DNA of 64,000 nucleotides. It comes from Streptomyces sp. NRRL S-455 (GTDB lineage: Bacteria > Actinomycetota > Actinomycetes > Streptomycetales > Streptomycetaceae). The notes under the pieces were generated by a model that saw only the letters and a program-made list of their open reading frames with translations, made no database searches and was not told the origin of the DNA. Shown here piece after piece: positions 37,300-48,037 of this stretch (positions within the stretch are counted from its first letter, which is position 1; each line of letters opens with the position of its first letter). The DNA lies in the NCBI RefSeq assembly GCF_000717875.1, contig NZ_JOCT01000011.1, forward strand, positions 456,668 to 520,667, in the 5' to 3' direction. The translations under genes were made by a program, and so were the position numbers.

Positions 37300-39536
37300 G
37301 TCGGCAACCTCCGGCTTCCCTGCCGGCGCCTTCGGGTGTCACGGTTCTCGGGTGACGGCGGGGCGGACGTCGCCGGCTGGAGCGGGTCGGCCGGGGCGTT
37401 CGGGTCCTTCTTCTTCGCCTGCTGGTCCTTGGCCGGGTCCTTGGAGATCTTCGGGGTGGTGATGGTGCCGTCCGTCTTGACCTTCGGCAGGGCCTTCTGC
37501 GGGGTGGGCAGCAGGGCCTTCTTGGAGTCGATCTTGCCGTCCTCGGAGACGCCGTACAGCGCGTTGTAGATGTTGCGGACGGCGGGGCCCGAGGCGCCGG
37601 AGCCGGTGCCGCCCTGGGAGATCGTCATGACGATCGAGTAGTCCTTGGTGTACGTGGCGAACCAGGAGGTGGTCTGCTTGCCGTAGACCTCGGCGGTACC
37701 CGTCTTGGCGTGCATCGGGATCTTGTCCTGCGGCCAGCCGCCGAAGCGCCAGGCGGCCGTACCGCGGGTGGCGACTCCCGCGAGGGCTTCGTCTATCTCG
37801 TTGCGGAGCTTCTGCGTCATCGGCAGCTTGCCGTGCGCCTTGGGCTTGATCGGTGTGATCGTCTTGCCGTCGGCGCTGATGACGGCCTTGCCGACGGACG
37901 GGGTGTACATCGTGCCGCCGTTGGAGATGGCTCCGTAGATGGTGGCCATCTGGATGGGCGTCACGAGCGTGTCGCCCTGGCCGATGGAGTAGTTGACGGA
38001 GTCACCGGCGCGCATGCGGTTGCCTTCGAGGCAGTTCTCGTAGGCGATCTTCTCCGCGTAGCTGCCGTCGCGCTTGCCGGTGCGGCACCAGGCGTCCTTG
38101 TTGGCCTTCCAGTAGTCGAGCTTCCACTTGCGGTCGGGGACGCGGCCGGTGACCTCGTTGGGCAGGTCGATGCCGGTCTCCTTGCCGAGGCCGAACTGGT
38201 GGGCCGTCTTGTAGAACCAGTCGTCGGCGTTCTTCTTGGGCTTGGTGCCGCCGTCGCGCTTCCACTCCTCGTGGGAGAGGCGGTAGAAGACGGTGTCGCA
38301 GGAGACCTCCAGGGCGCGGCCGAGGCTGATCGGGCCGTATCCCTTGGACTCGAAGTTCTTGAAGACCTGGCCGCCGATCGAGTAGGAGCTGGAGCACTGG
38401 TAGGGGCCGTCGAAGGAGTAGCCCGCGTTGACCGCGGCGGCGGTCGGGATGACCTTGAAGATGGAGCCGGGTGCCGACTGGCCCTGGATCGCGCGGTTGA
38501 GCAGCGGGTAGTTGGAGCTCTTGCCGGTGAGCCGGGCGTAGTCCTTGGCGGAGATGCCGCCGACCCAGGCGTTGGGGTCGTAGTCCGGGTTGGACGCCAT
38601 GGCGACGACCCGGCCGGTCTTGGCCTCCATCACCACGACGGCGCCGGAGTCGGCCTTGTAGTTGGTGCCGGTGTTGCGGTCGTGCTGTTTGCGGGCTTCC
38701 TTCATGGCCTCGTTCAGCTGGTACTCGGCGATCCGCTGGACGCGGGCGTCGATGCTGGTGACGAGGTTGTCGCCGGGGTGGGCGGGGTCCGCCTCGGCCT
38801 GGCCGATGACGCGGCCGAGGTTGTCGACCTCGTAGCGGGTGACGCCGGCCTTGCCGCGCAGCTGCTTGTCGTACTCGCGCTCGAGGCCCGAGCGGCCGAC
38901 CTGGTCGGAGCGCAGGAACGGCGAGTCGGTGTCCTGCGCCTGCTTGATCTCCTCGTCGGTGACCGGCGAGAGGTAGCCGAGGACCTGGGCGGTGTTGGCC
39001 TTGCCCGGGCTCGGATAGCGGCGCACGGCCTGCGGCTCGGCGGTGATGCCCGGGAAGTCCTCGGCGCGCTCGCGGATCTGCAGGGCCTGCTTGGCGGTGG
39101 CCTCGTCGGTGATGGGGATGGGCTGGTACGGCGAGCCGTTCCAGCAGGGCTGGGGGGTCTCCGCGTCGCACAGCCGGACCTTCGCCATGACCTCCTTGGG
39201 GGTCATGCCCAGCACTCCGGCGAGTTTGGTCAGGACCTCCTTGCCGTCGTCCTTCATCTTCAGGAGGTCGGTGCGGGAGGCGGAGACGACCAGCCGGGTC
39301 TCGTTGTCGGCGAGGGCCACGCCGCGTGCGTCCAGGATGGATCCGCGGACGGCCGGCTGGACGACCTGCTGGACGTGGTTCCCGGAGGCTTCCTTGGCGT
39401 AGGCAGCGCCCTCACGGATCTGCAGGTACCACAGGCGTCCGCCGAGGGTGAGCAGGAGGGAGAGGACGAGGACCTGGATGACGACGAGCCGGATCTGGAC
39501 CCGTGTGTTGCGGCCGGTCTCGGGAATGTTGGTCAC
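37296..39536 (-). CDS. mrdA: Penicillin-binding protein 2 (class B transpeptidase)
   Basis: 746 residues from the GTG at 39536, which has GGAGG eight bases upstream; a 33-residue longer frame is less likely. A membrane anchor at about 12-35 (LVVIQVLVLSLLLTLGGRLW) is followed by the PBP dimerisation domain. The transpeptidase domain carries the active-site Ser in SAPGSIFKVIP (SxxK), SVNYSIGQGD (SxN) and KTGTAEVYG (KTG). The C-terminal ~90 residues are Lys/Pro/Asp-rich, an extracytoplasmic tail typical of Streptomyces. It works with RodA in lateral and spore wall synthesis and is coupled to it by the ATGA overlap. Confidence 0.96.
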   Translation of the reverse strand: MTNIPETGRNTRVQIRLVVIQVLVLSLLLTLGGRLWYLQIREGAAYAKEASGNHVQQVVQPAVRGSILDARGVALADNETRLVVSASRTDLLKMKDDGKEVLTKLAGVLGMTPKEVMAKVRLCDAETPQPCWNGSPYQPIPITDEATAKQALQIRERAEDFPGITAEPQAVRRYPSPGKANTAQVLGYLSPVTDEEIKQAQDTDSPFLRSDQVGRSGLEREYDKQLRGKAGVTRYEVDNLGRVIGQAEADPAHPGDNLVTSIDARVQRIAEYQLNEAMKEARKQHDRNTGTNYKADSGAVVVMEAKTGRVVAMASNPDYDPNAWVGGISAKDYARLTGKSSNYPLLNRAIQGQSAPGSIFKVIPTAAAVNAGYSFDGPYQCSSSYSIGGQVFKNFESKGYGPISLGRALEVSCDTVFYRLSHEEWKRDGGTKPKKNADDWFYKTAHQFGLGKETGIDLPNEVTGRVPDRKWKLDYWKANKDAWCRTGKRDGSYAEKIAYENCLEGNRMRAGDSVNYSIGQGDTLVTPIQMATIYGAISNGGTMYTPSVGKAVISADGKTITPIKPKAHGKLPMTQKLRNEIDEALAGVATRGTAAWRFGGWPQDKIPMHAKTGTAEVYGKQTTSWFATYTKDYSIVMTISQGGTGSGASGPAVRNIYNALYGVSEDGKIDSKKALLPTPQKALPKVKTDGTITTPKISKDPAKDQQAKKKDPNAPADPLQPATSAPPSPENRDTRRRRQGSRRLPT

Positions 39537-39684
39537 TGCGGCTGCCTCCCCCTCTCCATGCGCGTACGGATGTGCGAATACGGCGGTCTGTCCGGACACG
39601 TGTGTGCGGTGACGAGTGAGGAACGACGGGCCCACGCGCCCACGTTCCTACGGGACCGCCCCGTTCGGGTGAACTTCGCTGCCC

Positions 39685-40353
39685 TCACAGCCGCTTGACC
39701 CCCTTGATGCGCCCGGCCCGTGCCATCCGCGCCCGGGCTGCCCGCAGCCCGTTGCGCTGGCTGCCGATCCTCAGGCCGGTGCCACCGGAGAGCCAGCCGG
39801 AGGAGATGTCCGTGGCCTTGGCGGCGGCCGACGTGGACTCGGCGAGCGGATCGTTCTCGGCGCGCCGGGCCAGCGCCATCACCGCCGGCACCACGAACGG
39901 GGCGAGCAGCAGGTCGTACAGGGCGGCCGTGAACAGCAGGCTGCCCAGGCCGACATGGCGGGCGGCGGTGTCACCGACGAGGGCCCCCACCCCGGCGTAC
40001 AGGAGGGTGGTGCCGAGGGCGGCGGCGACCACCACGACCATGGGGCCGGTGGCTGACTTCAGCCGGCCTGTCTCGGGCTTCACCAGGCCCGCGAGGTAGC
40101 CGATGAGGCACAGCACGAGGGCGTACCGTCCGGCCGCGTGATCCGCGGGCGGTGCCAGGTCGGCGAGCAGGCCCGCGCCGAAGCCGATGAGGGCGCCGCC
40201 GACGTGCCCGTACACCAGGGCGAAACCGAGGACGGTGAGCAGCATCAAATCGGGCACGGCGCCCGGCAGGTGCAGTCGGGCGAGGACGCTCACCTGGATC
40301 ACCAGGGCGACGACGACCAGGGTGGAGGAGAGCAGGATCCGGTTGACGCGCAT
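39685..40353 (-). CDS. mreD: Rod shape-determining membrane protein MreD
   Basis: 222 residues with about five or six membrane helices. The start VNRILLSSTLVVVALVIQ, then LVYGHVGGALIGFGAGLLAD and DLLLAPFVVPAVM, fits MreD, a small integral membrane partner of MreC. The last ~45 residues are basic and probably cytoplasmic. It lies 13 bases downstream of mreC on the same strand and 148 bases upstream of the PBP2 gene, so mreC-mreD form one unit and PBP2-rodA may continue it. Confidence 0.93.
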   Translation of the reverse strand: MRVNRILLSSTLVVVALVIQVSVLARLHLPGAVPDLMLLTVLGFALVYGHVGGALIGFGAGLLADLAPPADHAAGRYALVLCLIGYLAGLVKPETGRLKSATGPMVVVVAAALGTTLLYAGVGALVGDTAARHVGLGSLLFTAALYDLLLAPFVVPAVMALARRAENDPLAESTSAAAKATDISSGWLSGGTGLRIGSQRNGLRAARARMARAGRIKGVKRL

Positions 40354-40366
40354 GAGGTGACAGCTC

Positions 40367-41314
40367 CTACTGCTCTTGCTGGTTCTGGCCGTCTGCGGGT
40401 GCCCCGGCGGACGGTGTCACGGTCACCGTCACCGTGGGCCGGGGGGTGGGCTTCGGCTTGGCCGGGAGCACCGTGTCGCGCGGGTCCTTCTCCGGGGCCT
40501 TGACGACGACGCCGACGATGTCGAGCTTGGTGAAGCCGGCGTACGGCGTGACGTACAGCGTGCGGGTCAGGCCGCCGCCGGAGGGGTCGACGCGGGAGAC
40601 GACGCCGACGGGCACGCCGGGCACGAACGGCCGGTCGGCCTGCGAGCCGAAGGTGACGAGCCGGTCGCCCTTCTTCACCTCCGCCTTGCCGTTGAGGAGT
40701 TCCACGCGCAGCGGGCGGTCGCCCTGCCCCGAGGCGAAGCCGAGCTCGTCGCTGTTCTCCATCCGGGTGCCGACCGTGAAGTCGGGGTCGCTGGCGAGCA
40801 GGACCGTGGCGGTGTCGGGCCCGACGGTGGTGACGCGGCCGACGAGCCCGTCCCCGTTCAGGACGGTCATGTCGCGTTTGATGCCGTCGCGCGCGCCGAC
40901 GTCGATGGTGATGGTCCAGGAGAAGCCCTGCGCGGCCCCTATGGCGATGACCTGCGCGCCCTTGATGCCGTACTGGCCCTGGCCCGCGACCTTCAGCATC
41001 TTGTCGAGTTGTTTGAGGCGGCTGCGGCTGCGGTCGTCACTGCCGAGCCGGGCCTTCAGGGCCGCGTTCTCCTCTTCCAGCACGGCGAGCCGGTCGTGCC
41101 GCTCGCCGGAGTCGCGGATGGCGGAGACCGCGTTGCCGACCGGGTCGACCGCGGCCGAGACACCGCTCTCGATCGGGCCGAAGACCGTCGCCGCGGCCTG
41201 CCGGGCACCGTCGACCGGTGAGTCCTCCCCACCGCGGATGTCCACCGTGATCAACGCGAACGCGATGGCGATCAGCAGCACCAGGAGCAGCCGGCTCTCT
41301 CGTGTGTCCCTCAC
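40367..41314 (-). CDS. mreC: Rod shape-determining protein MreC
   Basis: 315 residues. One membrane helix near the N-terminus (LLLVLLIAIAFALITV, about 9-24) is followed by a coiled coil (about 70-100, LAVLEEENAALKARLG) and the extracytoplasmic beta domains (GLVGRVTTVGPDTATVLLAS and RLVTFGSQADRPFVPGVPVG). The C-terminus is a Pro/Thr/Gln-rich tail. MreC links the cytoplasmic MreB to the periplasmic-side PBPs. Its gene lies 142 bases from mreB with a strong terminator between, so it has an expression option apart from mreB. Confidence 0.96.
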   Translation of the reverse strand: MRDTRESRLLLVLLIAIAFALITVDIRGGEDSPVDGARQAAATVFGPIESGVSAAVDPVGNAVSAIRDSGERHDRLAVLEEENAALKARLGSDDRSRSRLKQLDKMLKVAGQGQYGIKGAQVIAIGAAQGFSWTITIDVGARDGIKRDMTVLNGDGLVGRVTTVGPDTATVLLASDPDFTVGTRMENSDELGFASGQGDRPLRVELLNGKAEVKKGDRLVTFGSQADRPFVPGVPVGVVSRVDPSGGGLTRTLYVTPYAGFTKLDIVGVVVKAPEKDPRDTVLPAKPKPTPRPTVTVTVTPSAGAPADGQNQQEQ

Positions 41315-41406
41315 GTGCGGCGGCCGTGCCCTTCCTCATAGGAATTCGGGAAGCCCCAGGGAACCCGAGGGGCTGCGTTTTGGGGTTTATGCCTCTATAT
41401 CAACGA

Positions 41407-41442
41407 TCCGCCGTACGAGGGGAGCTCGTCCCGTACGGCGGA
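41407..41442 (-). terminator. Hairpin after mreB
   Basis: Perfect 11-base arms TCCGCCGTACG (41407-41417) and CGTACGGCGGA (41432-41442) starting 14 bases past the mreB stop. It should end most mreB transcripts before mreC, fitting the separate promoters reported for mreB and mreCD in Streptomyces. Confidence 0.75.
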
Positions 41443-41456
41443 ATCGAAGAGTGATG

Positions 41457-42476
41457 TCATCTGCGCGGCTGGGCGTCGAGCACCTGCTGAAGTGCCTCGA
41501 ACTCCTCGACGCACTTTCCGGAGCCGAGCGCCACGCTGTCCAGGGGGTCCTCGGCGATGTGGATCGGCATGCCGGTCTCCCGGCGCAGCCGCTCGTCGAG
41601 GCCCCGCAGGAGCGCTCCGCCACCGGTCAGGACGATCCCCCGGTCCATGATGTCGCCGGACAGCTCCGGCGGACACTTGTCGAGGGTCGTCTTGACGGCG
41701 TCGACGATCGCGTTGACCGGCTCCTCGATCGCCTTGCGGACTTCGGCCGCCGAGATGACGACGGTCTTCGGCAGCCCGGAGACAAGGTCCCGGCCGCGGA
41801 TTTCGGTGTGCTCGTCGGTGTCGAGGTCGTACGCCGAACCGATCGTGATCTTGATCTGCTCGGCCGTCCGCTCACCCAGCAGGAGGGAGTACTCCTTCTT
41901 GATGTGCTGGATGATCGCGTTGTCCAGTTCGTCGCCCGCGACGCGGATGGACTGCGCGGTGACGATGCCTCCGAGCGAGATGACCGCGACCTCCGTGGTG
42001 CCGCCGCCGATGTCCACCACCATGTTGCCCGTGGCCTCGTGGACCGGCAGGCCGGAGCCGATGGCCGCTGCCATGGGCTCCTCGATGATGTGCACCTGGC
42101 GGGCGCCGGCCTGGGACGACGCCTCGATGACGGCACGGCGCTCGACGCCCGTGATGCCCGAGGGCACACAGACGACGACCCGCGGACGAGCCAGATACCG
42201 CCGCTTGTGGATCTTCAGGATGAAGTAGCGGAGCATCCGCTCGGTGATCTCGAAGTCGGCGATCACGCCGTCCTTCAGCGGACGAACGGCAACGATGTTG
42301 CCGGGTGTGCGCCCGATCATCTTCTTCGCCTCGGCGCCGACCGCGAGAATCCCACCGGTGTTGGTGTTGATCGCGACGACGGACGGCTCGTTGAGTACGA
42401 TCCCGCGACCCCTGACGTACACCAGCGTGTTGGCGGTCCCGAGGTCGACAGCCATGTCACGGCCGATGAACGACAT
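41457..42476 (-). CDS. mreB: Actin-like cell-shape protein MreB
   Basis: 339 residues from the ATG at 42476, favoured by GGGGAA six bases upstream. An ATG four codons earlier is often annotated but has no such site. The actin/Hsp70 fold shows [18 protein letters not shown] (phosphate 1), [34 protein letters not shown] (phosphate 2) and [16 protein letters not shown] (adenosine). In Streptomyces MreB is dispensable for vegetative tip growth but is needed for proper spore wall assembly. The ~270 bases upstream, with no gene, should hold its developmentally controlled promoters. Confidence 0.98.
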   Translation of the reverse strand: MSFIGRDMAVDLGTANTLVYVRGRGIVLNEPSVVAINTNTGGILAVGAEAKKMIGRTPGNIVAVRPLKDGVIADFEITERMLRYFILKIHKRRYLARPRVVVCVPSGITGVERRAVIEASSQAGARQVHIIEEPMAAAIGSGLPVHEATGNMVVDIGGGTTEVAVISLGGIVTAQSIRVAGDELDNAIIQHIKKEYSLLLGERTAEQIKITIGSAYDLDTDEHTEIRGRDLVSGLPKTVVISAAEVRKAIEEPVNAIVDAVKTTLDKCPPELSGDIMDRGIVLTGGGALLRGLDERLRRETGMPIHIAEDPLDSVALGSGKCVEEFEALQQVLDAQPRR

Positions 42477-42742
42477 TGAGTTCCCCATCAGGATTCGTCT
42501 GGCCTTCCCACTAGCTTTTGAGGGCTTTTCAGGTAGGCAAAGGTGGGTGCTGTGACGTGAAGGCTTCCATCGTAGACGCGCCTTCGCGAACACTGCGGGA
42601 GGGTCTCCGCCAATGTCAGCAGATGCTGTGCGGGTTCGCTTGTGGAGACGGGCGTTCGGGGGCGATCGTTCCCTCGATCGGCACGCATATGCCAGAAAAG
42701 TCTGGGAGCGGCGGCCCCCAGACTTCCCTCGCCCTTCGCGCT

Positions 42743-43156
42743 TTACCCGCGACCCGGGAAGAAGATCTTCACTTCACGCTCGGCGGACTCCTCCGAGTCG
42801 GAGGCGTGGATCAGGTTCTCCCGCACGATGACGCCGTAGTCGCCGCGGATGGAACCGGGCGCGGCGGCGATCGGGTCGGTCGGGCCTGCCAGCGCGCGCA
42901 GCCCCTCGATGACCCGGTCACCCTCGACGATCATCGCCACGACCGGGCCGGAGGCCATGAACTCCACCAGCGGCTCGTAGAAGGGCTTGCCCTTGTGCTC
43001 GCCGTAGTGCTGCTCCAGCGTGTCCTGGTCCAGGGTGCGCAGCTCCAGCGCGGTGATCGTCCAGCCCGCCTTGCGCTCGATGCGGCTGATGATCTCGCCG
43101 GTCAGGCCACGACGGACGGCGTCGGGCTTGAGGAGGACGAGGGTGCGCTGGGTCAC
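42743..43156 (-). CDS. ndk: Nucleoside diphosphate kinase
   Basis: 137 residues from the GTG at 43156, fixed by AAGGAG six bases upstream. Transfers the gamma phosphate among nucleoside triphosphates through a phosphohistidine. [19 protein letters not shown] starts the fold; the catalytic His is in [17 protein letters not shown], the family signature. Length and motifs are fully standard. It lies between mreB and the folC region on the same strand. Confidence 0.99.
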   Translation of the reverse strand: MTQRTLVLLKPDAVRRGLTGEIISRIERKAGWTITALELRTLDQDTLEQHYGEHKGKPFYEPLVEFMASGPVVAMIVEGDRVIEGLRALAGPTDPIAAAPGSIRGDYGVIVRENLIHASDSEESAEREVKIFFPGRG

Positions 43157-43229
43157 GACGGGCTCCTTATGTGTCAAGGTTGTGCGGTTGTGCGGTGGCA
43201 CGAGGTTACCCGGCGTGTCGGGGGGCCTG

Positions 43230-43586
43230 TTACGCAGCGTCAGGCGTGGAGGAGTCGGACTGGGCAGCGAATCGCGCCTTCGCCTCGTCGACCTTCCGTC
43301 CGTAGTGCACGGACGCCCACCACAGGGCCGCGAACACCACGCCGAGGAAGAACATCATCGGCACGACGAAGCCCGACGCGATGAGCCCGATCTGCAGCGC
43401 CCAGCCGAGCGCGACCCCGCCGGGGCGCGTCACCAGGCCGCACAGCACCAGGCACAGGAACATGGCGACACCGCTGACCGTCCATACGGTCGTCATGGAC
43501 AGGTCGGGGTCCTTCATGGCGACCAGACCGGCGAAGCCGATGATGAAGAACTCGCCGATGAGGGTCGAGGAACAGAGCGTACGCAC
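43230..43586 (-). CDS. DUF4233 membrane protein
   Basis: 118 residues with four hydrophobic segments (about 7-25, 32-50, 58-76 and 78-95) and a short charged tail. The start TLCSSTLIGEFFIIGFAGLV and the position directly after folC match the DUF4233 family, which is found beside folC in many actinobacteria. No function is known. It is separated from the folC stop by six bases, so the two are co-transcribed. Confidence 0.88.
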   Translation of the reverse strand: MRTLCSSTLIGEFFIIGFAGLVAMKDPDLSMTTVWTVSGVAMFLCLVLCGLVTRPGGVALGWALQIGLIASGFVVPMMFFLGVVFAALWWASVHYGRKVDEAKARFAAQSDSSTPDAA

Positions 43587-43592
43587 GGGATC

Positions 43593-45116
43593 TCAGCCCT
43601 TCCCCAGGAGCAGTCGGGCCTCGCCGACCGTGATGACGGAACCGGTGACGAGCACACCGCCGCCCGAGAACTCGCCCTCCTCCTCGGCCAGCGTGATCGC
43701 GGCCTCCAGCGCGTCGGGCAGCCGCGGCTCGACCTGGACGCGCTCCTCGCCGAACACCTCGACGGCGATACCGGCCAGCTCGTCGGCGTCCATCGCACGG
43801 TGGCTGGAGTTCTGCGTGACCACGACCTCGGCGAACACCGGCTCGAAGGCCTCCAGCAGCTCGCGGACGTTCTTGTCGCCGCTCGTGCCGACCACGCCGA
43901 TGAGCCGGCTGAACTGGAACGCCTCCCCGATCGCCTCGGCCGCGGCCCGGGCGCCCGCCGGGTTGTGGGCGGCGTCGAGCACGACGGTCGGTGACCGCCG
44001 CACGACCTCCAGCCGCCCGGGCGAGGCGACGGCCGCGAAGGCCTTGCGGACCGTGTCCAGATCCAGCGGCTCGGCGCGCTGCGCGCCGACGCCGAAGAAC
44101 GCCTCCACCGAGGCGAGCGCGACGGCCGCGTTGTGCGCCTGGTGCGCGCCGTGCAGCGGCAGATACACCTCCGGGTACTCGCCGCCGAGGCCGCGCAGCG
44201 TGAGCAGCTGCCCGCCGACGGCGACCTGCCGGTCAACGACCCCGAACTCCAGCCCCTCCCGGGCCACGGTCGCGTCCACCTCGACGGCCTTCTTCAGCAG
44301 CACCTGCGCCGCCTCGACCGGCTGCTGCGCCAGGATGACGGTGGCGCCCTGCTTGACGATGCCGGCCTTCTCCGTGGCGATCTCGGCGTGCGTGGTGCCG
44401 AGCCGGTCGGTGTGGTCGAGGTCTATCGGCGTGATGACGGCGACGTCACCGTCGATCACGTTCGTGGCGTCCCAGGAGCCGCCCATGCCGACCTCCACGA
44501 CGGCGACGTCCGCGGGGGCGTCGGCGAACGCCGCGTACGCCATGCCGGTGAGCACCTCGAAGAAGGACAGCCGGTACTCCTGCGACGCGTCGACCATCTC
44601 CACGTACGGCTTGATGTCCTGGTACGTCTCGATGAACCGCTCGGCGGAGATGGGGGCGCCGTCCAGGCTGATGCGCTCGGTGATCGACTGCACGTGCGGC
44701 GAGGTGTAGCGGCCGGTGCGCAGCTCGAAGGCGCCGAGCAGGGCCTCGATCATGCGGGCGGTGGAGGTCTTGCCGTTCGTGCCCGTGATGTGGATCGACG
44801 GGTACGACCGCTGCGGCTCTCCCAGGAGGTCCATCAGGGCGGCGATGCGGCTGACGGAGGGCTCCAGCTTGGTCTCGCCCCAGCGCGTGGCGAGCTCCGC
44901 CTCGACCTCGCGCAGGGCCTTGTCGACCTCGGGGTCGGTGGGCCGGGTGGGGATGTCGGCCTCGGGCGGGCCGCCCTGGGTGCGCAGGGTGCGGCTGCCG
45001 GCTTCGATGACCGCGAGGTCGGGGTCGCGGGTGGTTTCCTCGGCGATGATCTCGTCGAAGGAGTCGAGGGGGTCGGGCTGGTCGTCGGAGTTGTGGTCTG
45101 GAGGGAGCTCGCTCAC
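43593..45116 (-). CDS. folC: Folylpolyglutamate synthase / dihydrofolate synthase
   Basis: 507 residues from the GTG at 45116; an ATG at 45146 would add ten and neither has a clear ribosome-binding site. Adds glutamate to dihydropteroate and then to folates. The Mur-ligase-like fold shows the P-loop SIHITGTNGKTSTARMIEAL, FEVLTGMAYAAFADAPADVA, EVGMGGSWDATNV and VLDAAHNPAGARAA. The first ~70 residues are an acidic, actinobacteria-type extension. It lies 159 bases downstream of the valS stop, with a strong terminator in between. Confidence 0.95.
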   Translation of the reverse strand: MSELPPDHNSDDQPDPLDSFDEIIAEETTRDPDLAVIEAGSRTLRTQGGPPEADIPTRPTDPEVDKALREVEAELATRWGETKLEPSVSRIAALMDLLGEPQRSYPSIHITGTNGKTSTARMIEALLGAFELRTGRYTSPHVQSITERISLDGAPISAERFIETYQDIKPYVEMVDASQEYRLSFFEVLTGMAYAAFADAPADVAVVEVGMGGSWDATNVIDGDVAVITPIDLDHTDRLGTTHAEIATEKAGIVKQGATVILAQQPVEAAQVLLKKAVEVDATVAREGLEFGVVDRQVAVGGQLLTLRGLGGEYPEVYLPLHGAHQAHNAAVALASVEAFFGVGAQRAEPLDLDTVRKAFAAVASPGRLEVVRRSPTVVLDAAHNPAGARAAAEAIGEAFQFSRLIGVVGTSGDKNVRELLEAFEPVFAEVVVTQNSSHRAMDADELAGIAVEVFGEERVQVEPRLPDALEAAITLAEEEGEFSGGGVLVTGSVITVGEARLLLGKG

Positions 45117-45196
45117 GAGGCCCAGTCTACGGAGACCGACTGACATTGTTTGCGGTGGCTTGTGTCGGTGGGCGGCTGCGGGTCCGTGTGGGCTGT

Positions 45197-45217
45197 TCGC
45201 GCAGTTCCCCGCGCCCC
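45197..45217 (+). repeat. Dispersed Streptomyces intergenic repeat, copy 1
   Basis: The 20-base core CGCGCAGTTCCCCGCGCCCC, preceded by T, also occurs identically at 52255-52275. Both copies lie between genes, follow a GTGTGGG-containing stretch and have the same orientation. From memory, this sequence is scattered between genes in many Streptomyces genomes; its function is not known. Confidence 0.6.
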
Positions 45218-45224
45218 TGAGCCG

Positions 45225-45262
45225 GTGGAGGCCCCGGTGCTGACAAGCACCGGGGCCTCCAC
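45225..45262 (-). terminator. Very strong hairpin terminator of valS
   Basis: Perfect 17-base arms (45225-45241 and 45246-45262) with the tetraloop GACA, 13 bases past the valS stop. One of the longest uninterrupted stems in the window. Confidence 0.85.
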
Positions 45263-45275
45263 GACGGTCGAGCCC

Positions 45276-47900
45276 TTACGTCTGCGGCAGGCGCTCCAGC
45301 TGGGCCTGGATGCGGGTGATGTCCTCCTCCGCCTTGGCGAGGCGGGTGCGGATCTTGTCGACGACGTGGTCGGGGGCCTTCGCCAGGAACGCCTCGTTGC
45401 CGAGCTTGGCGGTGGCCTGGGCCTTCTCCTTCTCGGCCGCGGCGAGGTCCTTGGCCAGGCGCTTGCGCTCCGCCGCCACGTCGATGGTGCCGGAGAGGTC
45501 GAGGGCGACCTCGGCGCCGGCGACCGGGAGGGTCGCCGTGGCCGTGAAGGCGTCGCCCTCCGGCTGGAGGCGCAGCAGCTGGCGGATGGCGGCCTCGTGC
45601 GGGGCGAGCGCCGTGCCGTCCAGCTCCAGACGTGCGGGAACCTTCTGGCCGTCCTTGAGGCCCTGGTCCTTGCGGAACCGGCGGACCTCCGTGATAACCC
45701 GCTGAACCAGCTCGATCTCCTGCTCGGCGGTCTTGTCACGGAACCCGGAGTCCTTGGGCCAGTCGGCGATGACCAGGGACTCGCCGCCGGTCAGGGTGGT
45801 CCAAAGGGCGTCCGTGACGAACGGGATGACCGGGTGGAGCAGACGCAGCATCACGTCCAGGACCTCGCCGAGGACCCGTCCCGAGACCCTGGCCGGCTCG
45901 CCGCCCGCGAAGAACGTGGTCTTGGACAGCTCGACGTACCAGTCGAAGACCTCGTCCCACGCGAAGTGGTAGAGGGCGTCGGCGAGCTTCGCGAACTGGT
46001 AGTCGTCGTAGTACGCGTCGACCTGGGCGACCGTGGTGTTGAGGCGCGAGAGGATCCAGCGGTCCGCCGCCGACATCTCGGAGGCGTCGGGTAGCGGGCC
46101 CTCGATCGTGGCGCCATTCATGAGGGCGAAGCGGGTGGCGTTCCAGATCTTGTTGGTGAAGTTCCGGGAGGCCTTGACCCAGTCCTCGCCGATCGGCACG
46201 TCCGCGCCCGGGTTGGCGCCGTTGGCGAGGGTGAAGCGGACGGCGTCGGAGCCGTAGGCGTCCATCCAGACCAGCGGGTCCACAGCGTTCGGGTTCGACT
46301 TCGACATCTTCTTGCCGAACTCGTCGCGGACCAGGCCGGTCAGCGCGATGGTGTGGAAGGGGGCCTCGCCGTCCATGGCGTAGAGGCCGAACATCATCAT
46401 GCGGGCGACCCAGAAGAAGATGATGTCGTGGCCCGTGAGCAGGACGTCGGTCGGGTAGAACTTCTTGAGGTCCGGGGTCTTCTCCGGCCAGCCGAGCGTG
46501 GAGAACGGCCACAGGCCGGAGGAGAACCAGGTGTCCAGGACGTCGGAGTCCTGGGTCCAGCCCTCGCCGGTGGGCGGCTCGTCGTCCGGGCCGACGCAGA
46601 CGACCTCGCCGTCCGGGCCGTACCAGATCGGGATACGGTGGCCCCACCACAGCTGGCGCGAAATGCACCAGTCGTGCATGTTGTCGACCCAGTCGAAGTA
46701 GCGCTTCGACATGTCCTCGGGGTGGATCTTGACGCGGCCGTCGCGGACCGCGTCACCAGCCGCCTTGGCGAGCGGGCCGACCTTGACCCACCACTGCATG
46801 GAAAGGCGCGGCTCGACCGTGGTCTTGCAGCGCGAGCAGTGTCCGACAGAGTGCATGTACGGGCGCTTCTCGGCGACGATGCGGCCCTGTTCCTTGAGCG
46901 CGCCGACGACGGCCGAGCGGGCCTCGAAGCGGTCCAGTCCGAGGAAGGGACCGTGAACCGTGATCACGCCGTGCTCGTCCATGATCGTCAGGGACGGCAG
47001 GTCGTGGCGGCGGCCGATCTCGAAGTCGTTCGGGTCGTGCGCCGGGGTCACCTTGACCGCGCCGGTGCCGAACTCGGGGTCGACGTGGGCGTCAGCGACG
47101 ACCGGGATGGTGCGGTCGGTCAGCGGGAGCTTGATCTGCCTGCCGATGAGGTGCTTGTAGCGCTCGTCGTCGGGGTGGACGGCGACGGCCGTGTCACCGA
47201 GCATCGTCTCCGCGCGCGTGGTCGCGACGACGAGGCTGTCCTCGCCCTCGCCGTAGCGGATGGAGACCAACTCGCCCGCGTCCTCCTGGTATTCCACCTC
47301 GATGTCCGAGATGGCCGTAAGACACCGCGGGCACCAGTTGATGATGCGCTCGGCGCGGTAGATCAGCTCGTCGTCGTAGAGCCGCTTGAAGATGGTGAGA
47401 ACGGCCTTGGAGAGGCCTTCGTCCATCGTGAAACGCTCACGGCTCCAGTCGACGCCGTCACCGAGGCGACGCATCTGGCCGAGGATCCGGCCGCCGTACT
47501 CCTCCTTCCACTGCCAGACGCGCTCGACGAACTGCTCGCGCCCCAGGTCGTGCCGGGACTTGCCCTCCTCGGCGAGCTGCTGCTCGACCTTGTTCTGCGT
47601 CGCGATACCGGCGTGGTCCATGCCGGGCAGCCACAGCGCCTCGTATCCCTGCATGCGCTTGCGGCGCGTGAGGGCGTCCATGAGGGTGTGCTGGAAGGCG
47701 TGCCCCAGGTGGAGCGAGCCCGTGACGTTCGGCGGCGGGATGACGATGGTGTACGGCGGCTTGTCGCTCTTCTCGTCCGCCTCGAAGTAACCCCGCTCTA
47801 CCCAGCGCTCGTACAGCGGCCCCTCCACGTCGGCCGGCGCGTACTGGGTCGGCAGGTCGGTGCTGGGCGCTGGTGGCTGCTGCTGAGCGTTCTCGGTCAC
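45276..47900 (-). CDS. valS: Valyl-tRNA synthetase
   Basis: 874 residues, standard size. Charges tRNA-Val and edits Thr misactivation. Class I motifs are clear: [16 protein letters not shown] (HIGH-type, near residue 60) and [14 protein letters not shown] (KMSKS). The editing domain contains [22 protein letters not shown]-terminal coiled coil (about 805-865, [20 protein letters not shown]) binds tRNA, as usual for ValRS. It has its own terminator. No T-box leader was seen in the ~130 bases upstream. Confidence 0.99.
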   Translation of the reverse strand: MTENAQQQPPAPSTDLPTQYAPADVEGPLYERWVERGYFEADEKSDKPPYTIVIPPPNVTGSLHLGHAFQHTLMDALTRRKRMQGYEALWLPGMDHAGIATQNKVEQQLAEEGKSRHDLGREQFVERVWQWKEEYGGRILGQMRRLGDGVDWSRERFTMDEGLSKAVLTIFKRLYDDELIYRAERIINWCPRCLTAISDIEVEYQEDAGELVSIRYGEGEDSLVVATTRAETMLGDTAVAVHPDDERYKHLIGRQIKLPLTDRTIPVVADAHVDPEFGTGAVKVTPAHDPNDFEIGRRHDLPSLTIMDEHGVITVHGPFLGLDRFEARSAVVGALKEQGRIVAEKRPYMHSVGHCSRCKTTVEPRLSMQWWVKVGPLAKAAGDAVRDGRVKIHPEDMSKRYFDWVDNMHDWCISRQLWWGHRIPIWYGPDGEVVCVGPDDEPPTGEGWTQDSDVLDTWFSSGLWPFSTLGWPEKTPDLKKFYPTDVLLTGHDIIFFWVARMMMFGLYAMDGEAPFHTIALTGLVRDEFGKKMSKSNPNAVDPLVWMDAYGSDAVRFTLANGANPGADVPIGEDWVKASRNFTNKIWNATRFALMNGATIEGPLPDASEMSAADRWILSRLNTTVAQVDAYYDDYQFAKLADALYHFAWDEVFDWYVELSKTTFFAGGEPARVSGRVLGEVLDVMLRLLHPVIPFVTDALWTTLTGGESLVIADWPKDSGFRDKTAEQEIELVQRVITEVRRFRKDQGLKDGQKVPARLELDGTALAPHEAAIRQLLRLQPEGDAFTATATLPVAGAEVALDLSGTIDVAAERKRLAKDLAAAEKEKAQATAKLGNEAFLAKAPDHVVDKIRTRLAKAEEDITRIQAQLERLPQT

Positions 47901-48037
47901 GGGAGCAGTTTAGAGGTGTCACTACTCCGTCCCGAAACGCGTTTGCTTTGCAACGGTCAGGGCCCCGACGCCATGCACACGGCAGGTCTACGCCAGGATG
48001 TCTCGAACACACAAGCATCTGGAGGGGAACCCAGACC

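Noticed and set aside
47901..48037. T-box leader for valS
   Set aside because: The upstream gap is too short and no specifier or antiterminator element could be seen.
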